Below are positions 37,935 through 45,948 of a stretch of 64,000 bases of DNA, piece after piece. The number at the start of each line of letters is the position of its first letter. Position 1 is the first letter of the stretch. A model generated the notes under the pieces. That model had not been told where the DNA came from. It saw nothing but the letters and a program-made list of their open reading frames with translations, and made no database searches. The position numbers and the translations under genes are program-made. The DNA is from Flammeovirga pectinis. GTDB lineage: Bacteria; Bacteroidota; Bacteroidia; Cytophagales; Flammeovirgaceae. Location of the stretch: NCBI RefSeq assembly GCF_003970675.1, contig NZ_CP034562.1, positions 868,001 to 932,000 on the forward strand, in the 5' to 3' direction.

Positions 37935-38936
37935 CTAAACTTTCGTTTTATTATTTAATTTTTCTTCGATATTTTGATAAATCATTTCAGCATGAACACG
38001 TGAGTTTTCTATAAACCAAGAGTTTGTTTTCATTCCTCCACATACCACACCAGCCAAGTAAAGGTTTTCTACATTACTCTCGTGTGTATCTTCATTATAA
38101 AATGGCTTTTTAAGCGTATCATCTGATAATTGAATACCAATTTTAGATAAGAAACCAAAGTTGGGTTGATAGCCCGTCATCGCTAAAACAAAATCGTTCG
38201 GTATAACCACCTTATCATCATTTTCAATAGATTTGATAGTGACAGTTTTTGGTGTAATATCCGTAACACAACTTTGGAAATAGCATTTTATACTTCCTTC
38301 TTTAATTCTATTTTCGATATCAGGTTTTACCCAATATTTTACTCTATCATTTATTTCAGCATCTTTGATAACAAGCGTTACGTTTGCGCCTTTTCTGTAG
38401 GTTTCTAATGCAGCATCAATAGCAGAGTTTGCTCCACCAATAACGGTAACATCTGTAAAAGCATAAAGGTGAGGATCGTCGTAATAATGTTTTACTTTTT
38501 GTAGCTCTTCACCAGGAATATCCATTAAGTTAGGAATGTCATAAAAGCCAGTGGCCACTACAATAGTTTTTGCTTGGTAACTTTCTTTAGACGATGTAAC
38601 TGTAAACAGCTCTTGGTTTTTGATGTTTTTTTGAACATTAATAACTTCTTCAAAAAGATGAACATTAAGATTCCAAGTTGTTTGTACTCGTCTATAATAT
38701 TCTAATGCTTCTCTTCTGATAGGTCTATGGTTGTTAGAAACAAAAGGAGCACCCCCAATTTCTAATTTCTCTGACGTGGAGAAAAAAGTCATGTTTACAG
38801 GGTAGTTAAATAGAGAATTTACAAGGCATCCTTTTTCAAGAATAATATGTGATAACCCTTTTTTCTTGGCTTCTATACCACAGGCTAAACCAATAGGTCC
38901 ACCTCCAATAATTAGTGTATCGTAGATTATTGACAT
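37935..38936 (-). CDS. ypdA: YpdA-like FAD/NADPH disulfide-type reductase
   Basis: The 333-residue flavoprotein has an FAD motif IIGGGPIGLACG (9-20), NADPH motif VIGGANSAIDAA (165-176) and the YpdA-typical NYPVNMTFFST segment (44-54). There is no CxxC pair, as in YpdA, which regenerates bacillithiol from its disulfide in Firmicutes. Some Bacteroidota make bacillithiol, so the role may be the same; this is inference from the family. It sits 4 bases after the beta-lactamase-like gene and directly before the SDR gene. Confidence 0.75.
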   Translation of the reverse strand: MSIIYDTLIIGGGPIGLACGIEAKKKGLSHIILEKGCLVNSLFNYPVNMTFFSTSEKLEIGGAPFVSNNHRPIRREALEYYRRVQTTWNLNVHLFEEVINVQKNIKNQELFTVTSSKESYQAKTIVVATGFYDIPNLMDIPGEELQKVKHYYDDPHLYAFTDVTVIGGANSAIDAALETYRKGANVTLVIKDAEINDRVKYWVKPDIENRIKEGSIKCYFQSCVTDITPKTVTIKSIENDDKVVIPNDFVLAMTGYQPNFGFLSKIGIQLSDDTLKKPFYNEDTHESNVENLYLAGVVCGGMKTNSWFIENSRVHAEMIYQNIEEKLNNKTKV

Positions 38937-38940
38937 TTTA

Positions 38941-40050
38941 CTATTGTTTTTTTCCTTTCATACCAATTAAATCGATTTTACGTTTAACCTGTTCCATGTA
39001 CTCTTTGTTTTCGAGCATAGAAAACCCAAAATCATTAATTGACAATGCAAGGTCAATATGTTCTGTCTCAGTAAGGTTCTCGAAAGTTGCAGACATCTGT
39101 ACTCTTCTGCCGTCTTTAAATGTTCCATAGAGGGTAATTGAGACCGAGTTTACAGTAGAATACACTAACCGACCGCAATGTTTATAATGCTCCTGAATTA
39201 TTTTGGAAGTCATTAATGGAGCTTCTACAGTTTTTTCCCATTCAGTAGCCATATCACCTTCAAAAATTGTCCTTTCGTTAATTTTCTGAAGTAATAAATT
39301 ATAATCAGATACTATCCCCATTGGTAGTCTATCTGTTAATAAAGTGGCATATTTCTTATGTTTATCAGAACGAAATTTAAAACTTTCCTTTACCAACCCT
39401 GAGTGATCATTAATTAAAGTATCGTACATAGAAAATGTATGTGCTCTAAATTCATTAAGATTCTCATTATTCACTCTATTTATAAAAGTATTTTCATTTT
39501 CTTGAAAAGGATTATGAGCGTAAATAATAGCAGAAGAAATAGGAAAAAGTGCCGTTGTATTATACATTTTAAATGTTTGAACAGCAGATGTTAAAGAGTC
39601 TACCCCTAAACGAGACATTAAATAATCTCCGTTAGCATCGTTTGTAAATGTGAGTAAACCACTTACAATTTCCCTCATTCTTACCTTATTATTTAATAAT
39701 CTTTTAGTCTGATGTAAATAGTCGGACCAAATTGACATTTTATTACTACTAGCGTCAAACTTTGAAATGTCTTTTAGAGGGACTCTTTCTGTAGGCGAGA
39801 AATTTCCATTCTCAATTTGTCTCACATACTCTAAAGCGTAAAGCCAATAAACCATTCCACCAATCGAGGAAAGCTCATTATCTTGCCATTTGATTAATCT
39901 TCCAAGATTATCATAATAAGTTAAGTGAAATTTCTTTGGGTTCTTCTCCATAAATTCTAAAAAATAAGGAGGGGCGGTAATGTCTTCTTGTGCAAAACAA
40001 GCAGAACCGAGTAATAGGTATGTTATAATACTTAGTAAATATGTTTTCAT
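38941..40050 (-). CDS. exported beta-lactamase-fold protein with degenerate active site
   Basis: The 369-residue protein has a signal peptide (MKTYLLSIITYLLLGSACFA). The pattern of class A beta-lactamase-like serine hydrolases is visible: a helix start at LSSIGGMVYWLYALEYVRQIENG with the family's L-x-E-R-V strand (SPTERVPL) and the helix TFTNDANGDYLMSRLG that takes the place of the SDN loop. The S-x-x-K motif is broken: Ser62 is followed by I, G, G. The SDN becomes TND and no KTG is seen (CGRLVY). It is probably an inactive or repurposed member. First gene of an operon with ypdA and an SDR. Confidence 0.6.
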   Translation of the reverse strand: MKTYLLSIITYLLLGSACFAQEDITAPPYFLEFMEKNPKKFHLTYYDNLGRLIKWQDNELSSIGGMVYWLYALEYVRQIENGNFSPTERVPLKDISKFDASSNKMSIWSDYLHQTKRLLNNKVRMREIVSGLLTFTNDANGDYLMSRLGVDSLTSAVQTFKMYNTTALFPISSAIIYAHNPFQENENTFINRVNNENLNEFRAHTFSMYDTLINDHSGLVKESFKFRSDKHKKYATLLTDRLPMGIVSDYNLLLQKINERTIFEGDMATEWEKTVEAPLMTSKIIQEHYKHCGRLVYSTVNSVSITLYGTFKDGRRVQMSATFENLTETEHIDLALSINDFGFSMLENKEYMEQVKRKIDLIGMKGKKQ

Positions 40051-40094
40051 ATTACAATTGTATGTTATGTCTCTTTTTTAGTGAAGTTACTAAC

Positions 40095-40128
40095 AAAAAG
40101 AGACGTTAAAAATATAACGTCTCTTTTT
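40095..40128 (-). terminator. terminator of the UvrD/PcrA helicase gene
   Basis: AAAAAGAGACGTTA (40095-40108) pairs perfectly with TAACGTCTCTTTTT (40115-40128) around a 6-base loop. On the minus strand a T-run is built into the stem. Confidence 0.9.
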
Positions 40129-40165
40129 ATAAATATTACAATATATATCTTTCGTTTAAAGAGGA

Positions 40166-42406
40166 TTAATCTTCTATGATCATCAACTTTGCAAAAGTTA
40201 ATATTAATGTTTTTTTGCCTACTTCTTCGAACGATATATCAGCTCTTTTATCAAGCCCTTCTTCAGAAATCTTAACTACTTTGCCATCTCCAAATTTCAT
40301 GTGCCTAACAATATGTCCAACAGATAAATCTTCTGCCTTTGAGGGAACAAAAGGTCTGTCATCTTTAGGTTTTACTGCTTTCTTAATAAAATTAGATGGC
40401 GCCTGACGTAAAGAACGGTAATTAGAGAATCCAGGTGTGTTACCCGGGCCAAGATCATCACTAATAGAATTTCGTTTCATGCTGATATATTGAGGAGCAA
40501 TCTCATCAATAAATCTACTTGGTTCGCAAGAAATTTGTTTACCAAATCTATAACGTTGTAAAGCGTACGTTAAAAATACTTTGATTTTAGCACGTGTTAT
40601 GGCAACATAAAATAACCTTCTTTCTTCTTCTAAATCTTCTCTTGTTTCTAACATCATTTGAGAAGGGAATAAATTCTCTTCCATACCAACAATGTAACAG
40701 TAATCAAACTCAAGACCTTTAGACATATGAATAGTCATTAGGGTAATTGCATCGCTCATATCTTCTTTTTCTGAAGATGTAATTAATGAAATTTCTTCTA
40801 AATAGGTTCCTAGTTTTTTATCTTCTTTTGACGGGTCATCAGCAAAACCTTGAATACCATTAAGGAGTTCTTGAAGGTTATCGTACCTATTTTTTCCTTC
40901 AGGTGATTTGTCTTCGTATAATTCTCGGAGAATACCAGAACCCTTCGCAATAAATGAAGCTACTTCAAAGGCATTCTTTTGTTCCGTTTGCATTTGGAAA
41001 ACCTTGATCATGTTGGCAAAGTTTTCTACTTGAGTGGCAATTCTACCACCAAAGAAGCGTCTTATATTAGAGACAACGTCCCAGATTCCAAGTTTGTTTT
41101 CTGCCGCTTTAACAAATAAATTATTGACAGTAGTTGGTCCAATCCCTCGTTTAGGATAGTTGATAACACGTTTAAAGGCCTCTTCATCTTTAGGATTGGT
41201 TACAAACTTTAAGTAAGCAATCATATCCTTAATTTCTTTTCTTTGGTAGAAAGATAGTCCACCAAATATTTGAGCTTTAATAGAAAGCTTAACAAGGGCT
41301 TCTTCTAATGCTCTAGACTGAGAGTTGGTACGGTATAAAATAGCAATATCTTGAGGATTGATACGATCCCTCATTATTGCTGTCTGAATACTTTGTGCAA
41401 CAGCTTTAGCCTCATCTAAATCAGATCCCGAACGTATAACTTCTATTCTGTCCCCAATTCCATTTTGGGTAAAAGTACTTTTTTCGAGTTGGTTTTTATT
41501 GTGTTTAATTACCGAGTTGGCAGCTTCAACAATAGTCTGCGTAGAACGATAATTCTGCTCTAGTTTAATTACTTTTAATTCAGGGTAATCTTTTTCAAAA
41601 TTTAGAATATTCTGAATATTAGCACCACGAAAAGCATATATAGATTGTGCATCATCACCAACAACACAAATATTTCTATTTTTTGCAGCAAGTTTACGCG
41701 TAATATAGTATTGAGAGATGTTGGTATCTTGAAACTCGTCAATCATCACAAATTTAAACTTGTGCTGATATTTATTTAATACATCAAGGTGCTGATGGAA
41801 AAGTACATTTGTATTAAAAAGGAGATCATCAAAATCCATAGCATTAGCTCTAAAACAGCGAATTGCATATTCTTTATAGATTTCAAATATTTTAGGACGC
41901 CCTTGTGCTTCATCTTCAAGACGCATATCGTTATTTGCCTCATAAGAACGCCAAGAGATAAGATTATTTTTTGCTGATGATATTCTACTTAAAACCACAT
42001 TTGGCTTGTATAGTTTATCGTCTAACTTGTAATCTTTAACCACACCTTTGATTACAGATTTAGCATCTTCTGAATCATAAATTGTAAAATTGGATTGGTA
42101 GCCTAATTTATCAGCTTCAAAGCGTAAAATTTTAGCAAAAACAGAGTGAAAAGTACCCATCCAAAGGTTTTTTGCTTCATCACCAACAACATCAACAATA
42201 CGCTCCTTCATTTCTCTAGAAGCCTTATTTGTAAATGTAAGCGACAAAATATTAAACGGTTCGATACCATTTGCTATCAGGTGAGCAATTTTATACGTTA
42301 AAACTCTTGTTTTTCCAGAGCCGGCACCTGCAATAATCATCATAGGGCCTTCCATATTTACTACAGCTTCACGCTGAGGTGGGTTTAATCCTTCTAAATA
42401 ATCCAT
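40166..42406 (-). CDS. pcrA: UvrD/PcrA family ATP-dependent DNA helicase
   Basis: The 746-residue SF1A helicase starts at ATG 42406. It has the Q-motif LNPPQREAV, Walker A AGAGSGKT (26-33), motif Ia TFTNKASREMKERI, motif II VMIDEFQDT, motif III VGDDAQSIYAFRGA, motif IV LEQNYRS, motif V TIHMSKGLEF and motif VI LFYVAITRAK. The C-terminal 80 residues hold the GxVxHxxFGxGxV-type (VGHIVRHMKFGDGKV) Tudor-like tail of PcrA. It unwinds DNA 3' to 5' in nucleotide-excision and replication repair. It is transcribed alone. Confidence 0.9.
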   Translation of the reverse strand: MDYLEGLNPPQREAVVNMEGPMMIIAGAGSGKTRVLTYKIAHLIANGIEPFNILSLTFTNKASREMKERIVDVVGDEAKNLWMGTFHSVFAKILRFEADKLGYQSNFTIYDSEDAKSVIKGVVKDYKLDDKLYKPNVVLSRISSAKNNLISWRSYEANNDMRLEDEAQGRPKIFEIYKEYAIRCFRANAMDFDDLLFNTNVLFHQHLDVLNKYQHKFKFVMIDEFQDTNISQYYITRKLAAKNRNICVVGDDAQSIYAFRGANIQNILNFEKDYPELKVIKLEQNYRSTQTIVEAANSVIKHNKNQLEKSTFTQNGIGDRIEVIRSGSDLDEAKAVAQSIQTAIMRDRINPQDIAILYRTNSQSRALEEALVKLSIKAQIFGGLSFYQRKEIKDMIAYLKFVTNPKDEEAFKRVINYPKRGIGPTTVNNLFVKAAENKLGIWDVVSNIRRFFGGRIATQVENFANMIKVFQMQTEQKNAFEVASFIAKGSGILRELYEDKSPEGKNRYDNLQELLNGIQGFADDPSKEDKKLGTYLEEISLITSSEKEDMSDAITLMTIHMSKGLEFDYCYIVGMEENLFPSQMMLETREDLEEERRLFYVAITRAKIKVFLTYALQRYRFGKQISCEPSRFIDEIAPQYISMKRNSISDDLGPGNTPGFSNYRSLRQAPSNFIKKAVKPKDDRPFVPSKAEDLSVGHIVRHMKFGDGKVVKISEEGLDKRADISFEEVGKKTLILTFAKLMIIED

Positions 42407-42710
42407 CTTCTCTTATATCTCTCCAATTTTTGTGATGCCAATTTACAATCAGTTTGTTACTTTTTTATACAATTTGGCATTTTTCGTTAAAAAGTTACGC
42501 AAACATTTTCCAACAGTAGATAGTTATAACTTCGAAAAATGGCAATTGTTGGTTTTTTGACAGAAAATGATTGCACATTTCTAATTTTCTTTCATTTTTT
42601 TTTGCTTTTCACAATGATATTTTGAAATTAAGGTTATTAAAATTTCTTAAAAGAAAATCAGTTTAATTATTTATCAAAGTAACGATGTTGAGTTAGAAAA
42701 CGATTTTGTT
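42407..42710. other. 304-base divergent intergenic region
   Basis: AT-rich gap between divergent pcrA and yqgE. It must hold both promoters, but I see no clear TAnnTTTG pair, RNA or repeat. Confidence 0.5.
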
Positions 42711-43283
42711 ATGGATTTCAGTATCAATTTTGGACAGCGTCCTATAGAAAGTGGAGATTTATTACTCTCCGAACCATTTTTGAACGATCAACACTTTGGT
42801 CGAGCGGTTATTCTCATGTGTCAACATGATGAAGAAAAGGGCTCCTTTGGTCTAATTATTAATAAGCCATCTATGGTTACGATAGAAGAAGTGGAGAGTC
42901 GACTTTCAATAGATAGTCCAATTTATGTAGGAGGTCCTGTAGAGCAAGATACGCTGCATTATATTCATAAATTTAAAGACATAACGAATACGGTACCATT
43001 AAAAGATGGTTTGTATTGGGGTGGAAATTATGAAGAGATTCAGGCTTTGAATGCACAAGGTAAATTAACCGATACAAATTGTAGGTTTTTTATGGGTTAT
43101 GCAGGTTGGACAGACCAACAATTAAGAGCAGAACTGAAAGAGAATTCTTGGGTAGTATCTAATGCTAGATTGAAAGATATTTTAGAACTACCAGCTGATG
43201 ATTTATGGAAAGAAACCCTCCAAGAGATGGGAGGGAAGTACAAAGTATTTGCTAATGCTGCAAAGAATTTACGTTTGAATTAG
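42711..43283 (+). CDS. YqgE/AlgH family protein
   Basis: The 190-residue cytoplasmic protein shows the family pattern: GDLLLSEPFLNDQHFGRAVILMCQHDEEKGSFGLIINKP-like features (here noted as GDLLLSEP, F-x-R-x-V-I-L and G-x-I-I-N-K-P), YVGGPVEQDTL and FMGYAGWTDQQL. The family's function is not settled. It is a single gene between divergent pcrA and an M3 peptidase gene, with its own terminator. Confidence 0.9.
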   Translation: MDFSINFGQRPIESGDLLLSEPFLNDQHFGRAVILMCQHDEEKGSFGLIINKPSMVTIEEVESRLSIDSPIYVGGPVEQDTLHYIHKFKDITNTVPLKDGLYWGGNYEEIQALNAQGKLTDTNCRFFMGYAGWTDQQLRAELKENSWVVSNARLKDILELPADDLWKETLQEMGGKYKVFANAAKNLRLN

Positions 43284-43311
43284 ATTATTATTATTGATAC
43301 AACGATATTGT

Positions 43312-43347
43312 ATAGCCTTTAGCTCTTGAAGTTAAAGGCTATCTTTT
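43312..43347 (+). terminator. terminator of the YqgE/AlgH gene
   Basis: ATAGCCTTTA (43312-43321) pairs with TAAAGGCTAT (43333-43342), followed by CTTTTT. Confidence 0.85.
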
Positions 43348-43377
43348 TGAGAAAACTAAAAAACAAATACTATAAAG

Positions 43378-45417
43378 ATGAATAATCCATTATTACAGTC
43401 ATTTACAGGGGCTTTTGGGACCGCTCCTTTTAGCGAAATTAAAGAAGAGCATTTTATTCCTGCATTTGATAAGGCAATAGAAAAAGCACATGAAAATATT
43501 AAGAAAATTGAAGAAAGTATTGATTTTCCAACTTTTGAAAATACAATTGTAGCATTAGAGCATTGTTCAGATCTTTTAGGAAAAGTTAGTGGTATATTCT
43601 TCAATTTGAATTCAGCGCAAACAAATGAGAAAATTCAGGAAATAGCGCAGAAAGTTTCTCCAAAATTAAGTGCTTTACATAACGATATTTTATTGAATGA
43701 TAAGATTTTCAGTAAAGTACAATCAGTTTATAAACAAAAAGAAGTTTTAGATTTATCTGTTGAAGACGCACGTTTACTTGAAAAAACATATACAGATTTT
43801 TCTTTGAATGGAGCAGAATTATCAGCAGAAGAAAAAGATAAACTTAGAGAAGTTGATTTAAAACTATCAACATTATCGTTAACGTTTGGAGAGCACGTGT
43901 TGGCAGCAACTAATGCTTTCCAAATGGTTGTTGAAGACGAAAGTGAATTAGCTGGTTTGCCTGATGCAGTAAAAGAAGCAGCAGCAATGACAGCAAAAGA
44001 AGTAGGCGAAGAAGGAAAGTGGGTGTTTACACTCCAATATCCAAGTTATATTCCATTTATGACGTATGCTGAAAATAGAGCATTAAGAGAAAAAATGTTT
44101 AGAGCATTTGGTTCTAGATGTTTTGATGGTGGAGAATATGATAACCAAGAAACAGTAAGAGAAATTGTTCTTTTAAGAAATCATAAAGCTAAAATTTTAG
44201 GATTTGATTCTTATGCAGATTATGTATTAGAAAAAAGAATGGCTCCTTCTCCTGATGCAGTAATTGATTTCTTAAATGATTTACAAGCAAAAGCTCATCC
44301 TGCTGCAGAAAAAGAAGTAGAAGACGTTATTGCCTATGCAAAAGCTCAGGGGGCAGAAGAAGTAGAACGTTGGGATTGGGGATTTTGGTCAGAGAAATTA
44401 AAGAAAGAACGTTTTGCTATAGATGATGAGGCACTAAAACCTTATTTTAAATTAGAAAATGTGCTGCAAGGAGTATTTGATGTCGCACAGAAATTATATG
44501 GTTTATCATTTACTAAGCGTGAAGATATTGAAGTCTACCATGAAGATGTTGTTACCTATGAAGTAACTGATGAAAATGGACGACATATTTCTGTTTTTTA
44601 TGCAGATTTCTTCCCTAGAGCAGAAAAAAGAGGAGGGGCTTGGATGACATCCTTTAGAGGACAATCTTTTATTAATGGAAAGGAACAACGTCCTCACGTT
44701 TCTATTGTTTGTAATTTCACAAAACCAACAGAAACAAAACCATCATTATTAACCTTTAATGAGGTAACAACTTTATTCCATGAATTTGGGCATGCATTAC
44801 ACGGCATGTTGGCAGAAGGACACTACGAGAGTTTAACAGGAACATCTGTTTACTGGGACTTTGTTGAGTTGCCATCTCAGGTATTAGAAAACTGGTGTTT
44901 TGAAAGAGAAACATTAGATATGTTTGCAAAACATTATGAAACAGGAGAGGCTATTCCGCAAGAAATGATTGATAAAATTAAAGCAGCAGCAACTTTCTTA
45001 GAAGGCTATCAAACCTTAAGGCAGGTAAGTTTTGGGTTGTTAGATATGTCATATCATAGACTTGCAGACGGAAAAGTAGCAGATGTGTCTCAGTTTGAAG
45101 AAATGGCGATGTCTTCTACTTCGATAAAATCATTACCAAAAGTAGATGGAGTGAACATGAGTGTAGCTTTTTCTCATATCTTTCAAGGAGGCTATGCAGC
45201 AGGTTATTATTCTTATAAATGGGCTGAAGTTTTAGATGCAGATGCTTTCGAACTTTTTAAAGAAAAAGGCATTTTTGATAAAGAAACAGCAAACAGTTTT
45301 AAAGAAAATGTGTTATCAAGAGGAGGGATAGAAGATCCGATGGAACTTTATAAACGCTTTAGAGGTCAAGCTCCAAAAGTAGATGCTTTGTTAAGAAGAG
45401 CAGGTTTATTGAAGTAG
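43378..45417 (+). CDS. dcp: M3 family peptidyl-dipeptidase / oligopeptidase A
   Basis: The 679-residue protein has the M3 zinc motif FHEFGHALHG with His468, Glu469 and His472. The N-terminal helical domain starts NNPLLQSFTGAFGTAPFSEIKEEHF, and EKRMAPSPDAVIDFL is typical of Dcp/PrlC. It cleaves short peptides; no signal peptide is seen, so it is cytoplasmic. The choice between dcp and prlC is by similarity of pattern only. Confidence 0.85.
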   Translation: MNNPLLQSFTGAFGTAPFSEIKEEHFIPAFDKAIEKAHENIKKIEESIDFPTFENTIVALEHCSDLLGKVSGIFFNLNSAQTNEKIQEIAQKVSPKLSALHNDILLNDKIFSKVQSVYKQKEVLDLSVEDARLLEKTYTDFSLNGAELSAEEKDKLREVDLKLSTLSLTFGEHVLAATNAFQMVVEDESELAGLPDAVKEAAAMTAKEVGEEGKWVFTLQYPSYIPFMTYAENRALREKMFRAFGSRCFDGGEYDNQETVREIVLLRNHKAKILGFDSYADYVLEKRMAPSPDAVIDFLNDLQAKAHPAAEKEVEDVIAYAKAQGAEEVERWDWGFWSEKLKKERFAIDDEALKPYFKLENVLQGVFDVAQKLYGLSFTKREDIEVYHEDVVTYEVTDENGRHISVFYADFFPRAEKRGGAWMTSFRGQSFINGKEQRPHVSIVCNFTKPTETKPSLLTFNEVTTLFHEFGHALHGMLAEGHYESLTGTSVYWDFVELPSQVLENWCFERETLDMFAKHYETGEAIPQEMIDKIKAAATFLEGYQTLRQVSFGLLDMSYHRLADGKVADVSQFEEMAMSSTSIKSLPKVDGVNMSVAFSHIFQGGYAAGYYSYKWAEVLDADAFELFKEKGIFDKETANSFKENVLSRGGIEDPMELYKRFRGQAPKVDALLRRAGLLK

Positions 45418-45434
45418 TTTTGAAAAAAATGTAG

Positions 45435-45442
45435 TATCTTTG
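45435..45442 (+). promoter_or_regulatory. putative -7 box of the IscA/HesB gene
   Basis: TATCTTTG matches TAnnTTTG, 61 bases before the ATG at 45504. A TTG at 45409-45411 is 23 bases upstream, slightly long for the usual -33 spacing. Confidence 0.5.
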
Positions 45443-45503
45443 CAGATATTACAAAAATTGTTTAAACAAATAAAGGTAGTTCTTTATTTTAAAGATATAA
45501 ATT

Positions 45504-45830
45504 ATGATTCAAGTAACAGATGAAGCTGCAAAGCGCATAATTGATTTAAGAGAAGCAGAAGGTCGAAGTGACGATCAAAATGTTCGTGTATCTGTTAAAG
45601 GTGGTGGTTGTTCAGGTTTAATGTACGACTTATCATTTGATGCAGAAACAAAAGATTCTGATGATATATTCGAAGATAAAGGCGTTAAAATATTCGTAGA
45701 CAAAAAGAGTTTACTTTATTTAGCGGGAACAACTTTAGATTTTTCTGATGGTTTGAATGGCAAAGGATTTCAATTCGTGAACCCTAATGCTAACAGAACA
45801 TGTGGATGTGGCGAGAGCTTTTCAATTTAA
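45504..45830 (+). CDS. IscA/HesB-type iron-sulfur assembly protein
   Basis: The 108-residue protein has the three conserved cysteines of A-type carriers: Cys36 in GGGCSG and Cys100/Cys102 in TCGCGESF at the C-terminus. It carries iron or Fe-S clusters to apo-proteins. It stands alone, not in an isc or suf cluster. Either IscA, ErpA or SufA could be the right name. Confidence 0.9.
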   Translation: MIQVTDEAAKRIIDLREAEGRSDDQNVRVSVKGGGCSGLMYDLSFDAETKDSDDIFEDKGVKIFVDKKSLLYLAGTTLDFSDGLNGKGFQFVNPNANRTCGCGESFSI

Positions 45831-45848
45831 ATTAAAAAATTATCAAGA

Positions 45849-45879
45849 AAGCTGTTTCAGAAGTGGAACAGCTTTTTTT
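45849..45879 (+). terminator. terminator of the IscA/HesB gene
   Basis: AAGCTGTTTC (45849-45858) pairs with GGAACAGCTT (45865-45874) with one G-T pair, followed by seven T. Confidence 0.85.
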
Positions 45880-45948
45880 ATCACTAGCGTTTTTGAGGTT
45901 TTAGATCTATTGTGTAGTACTATTTTGTCCCAATCATTTATTTAAATA

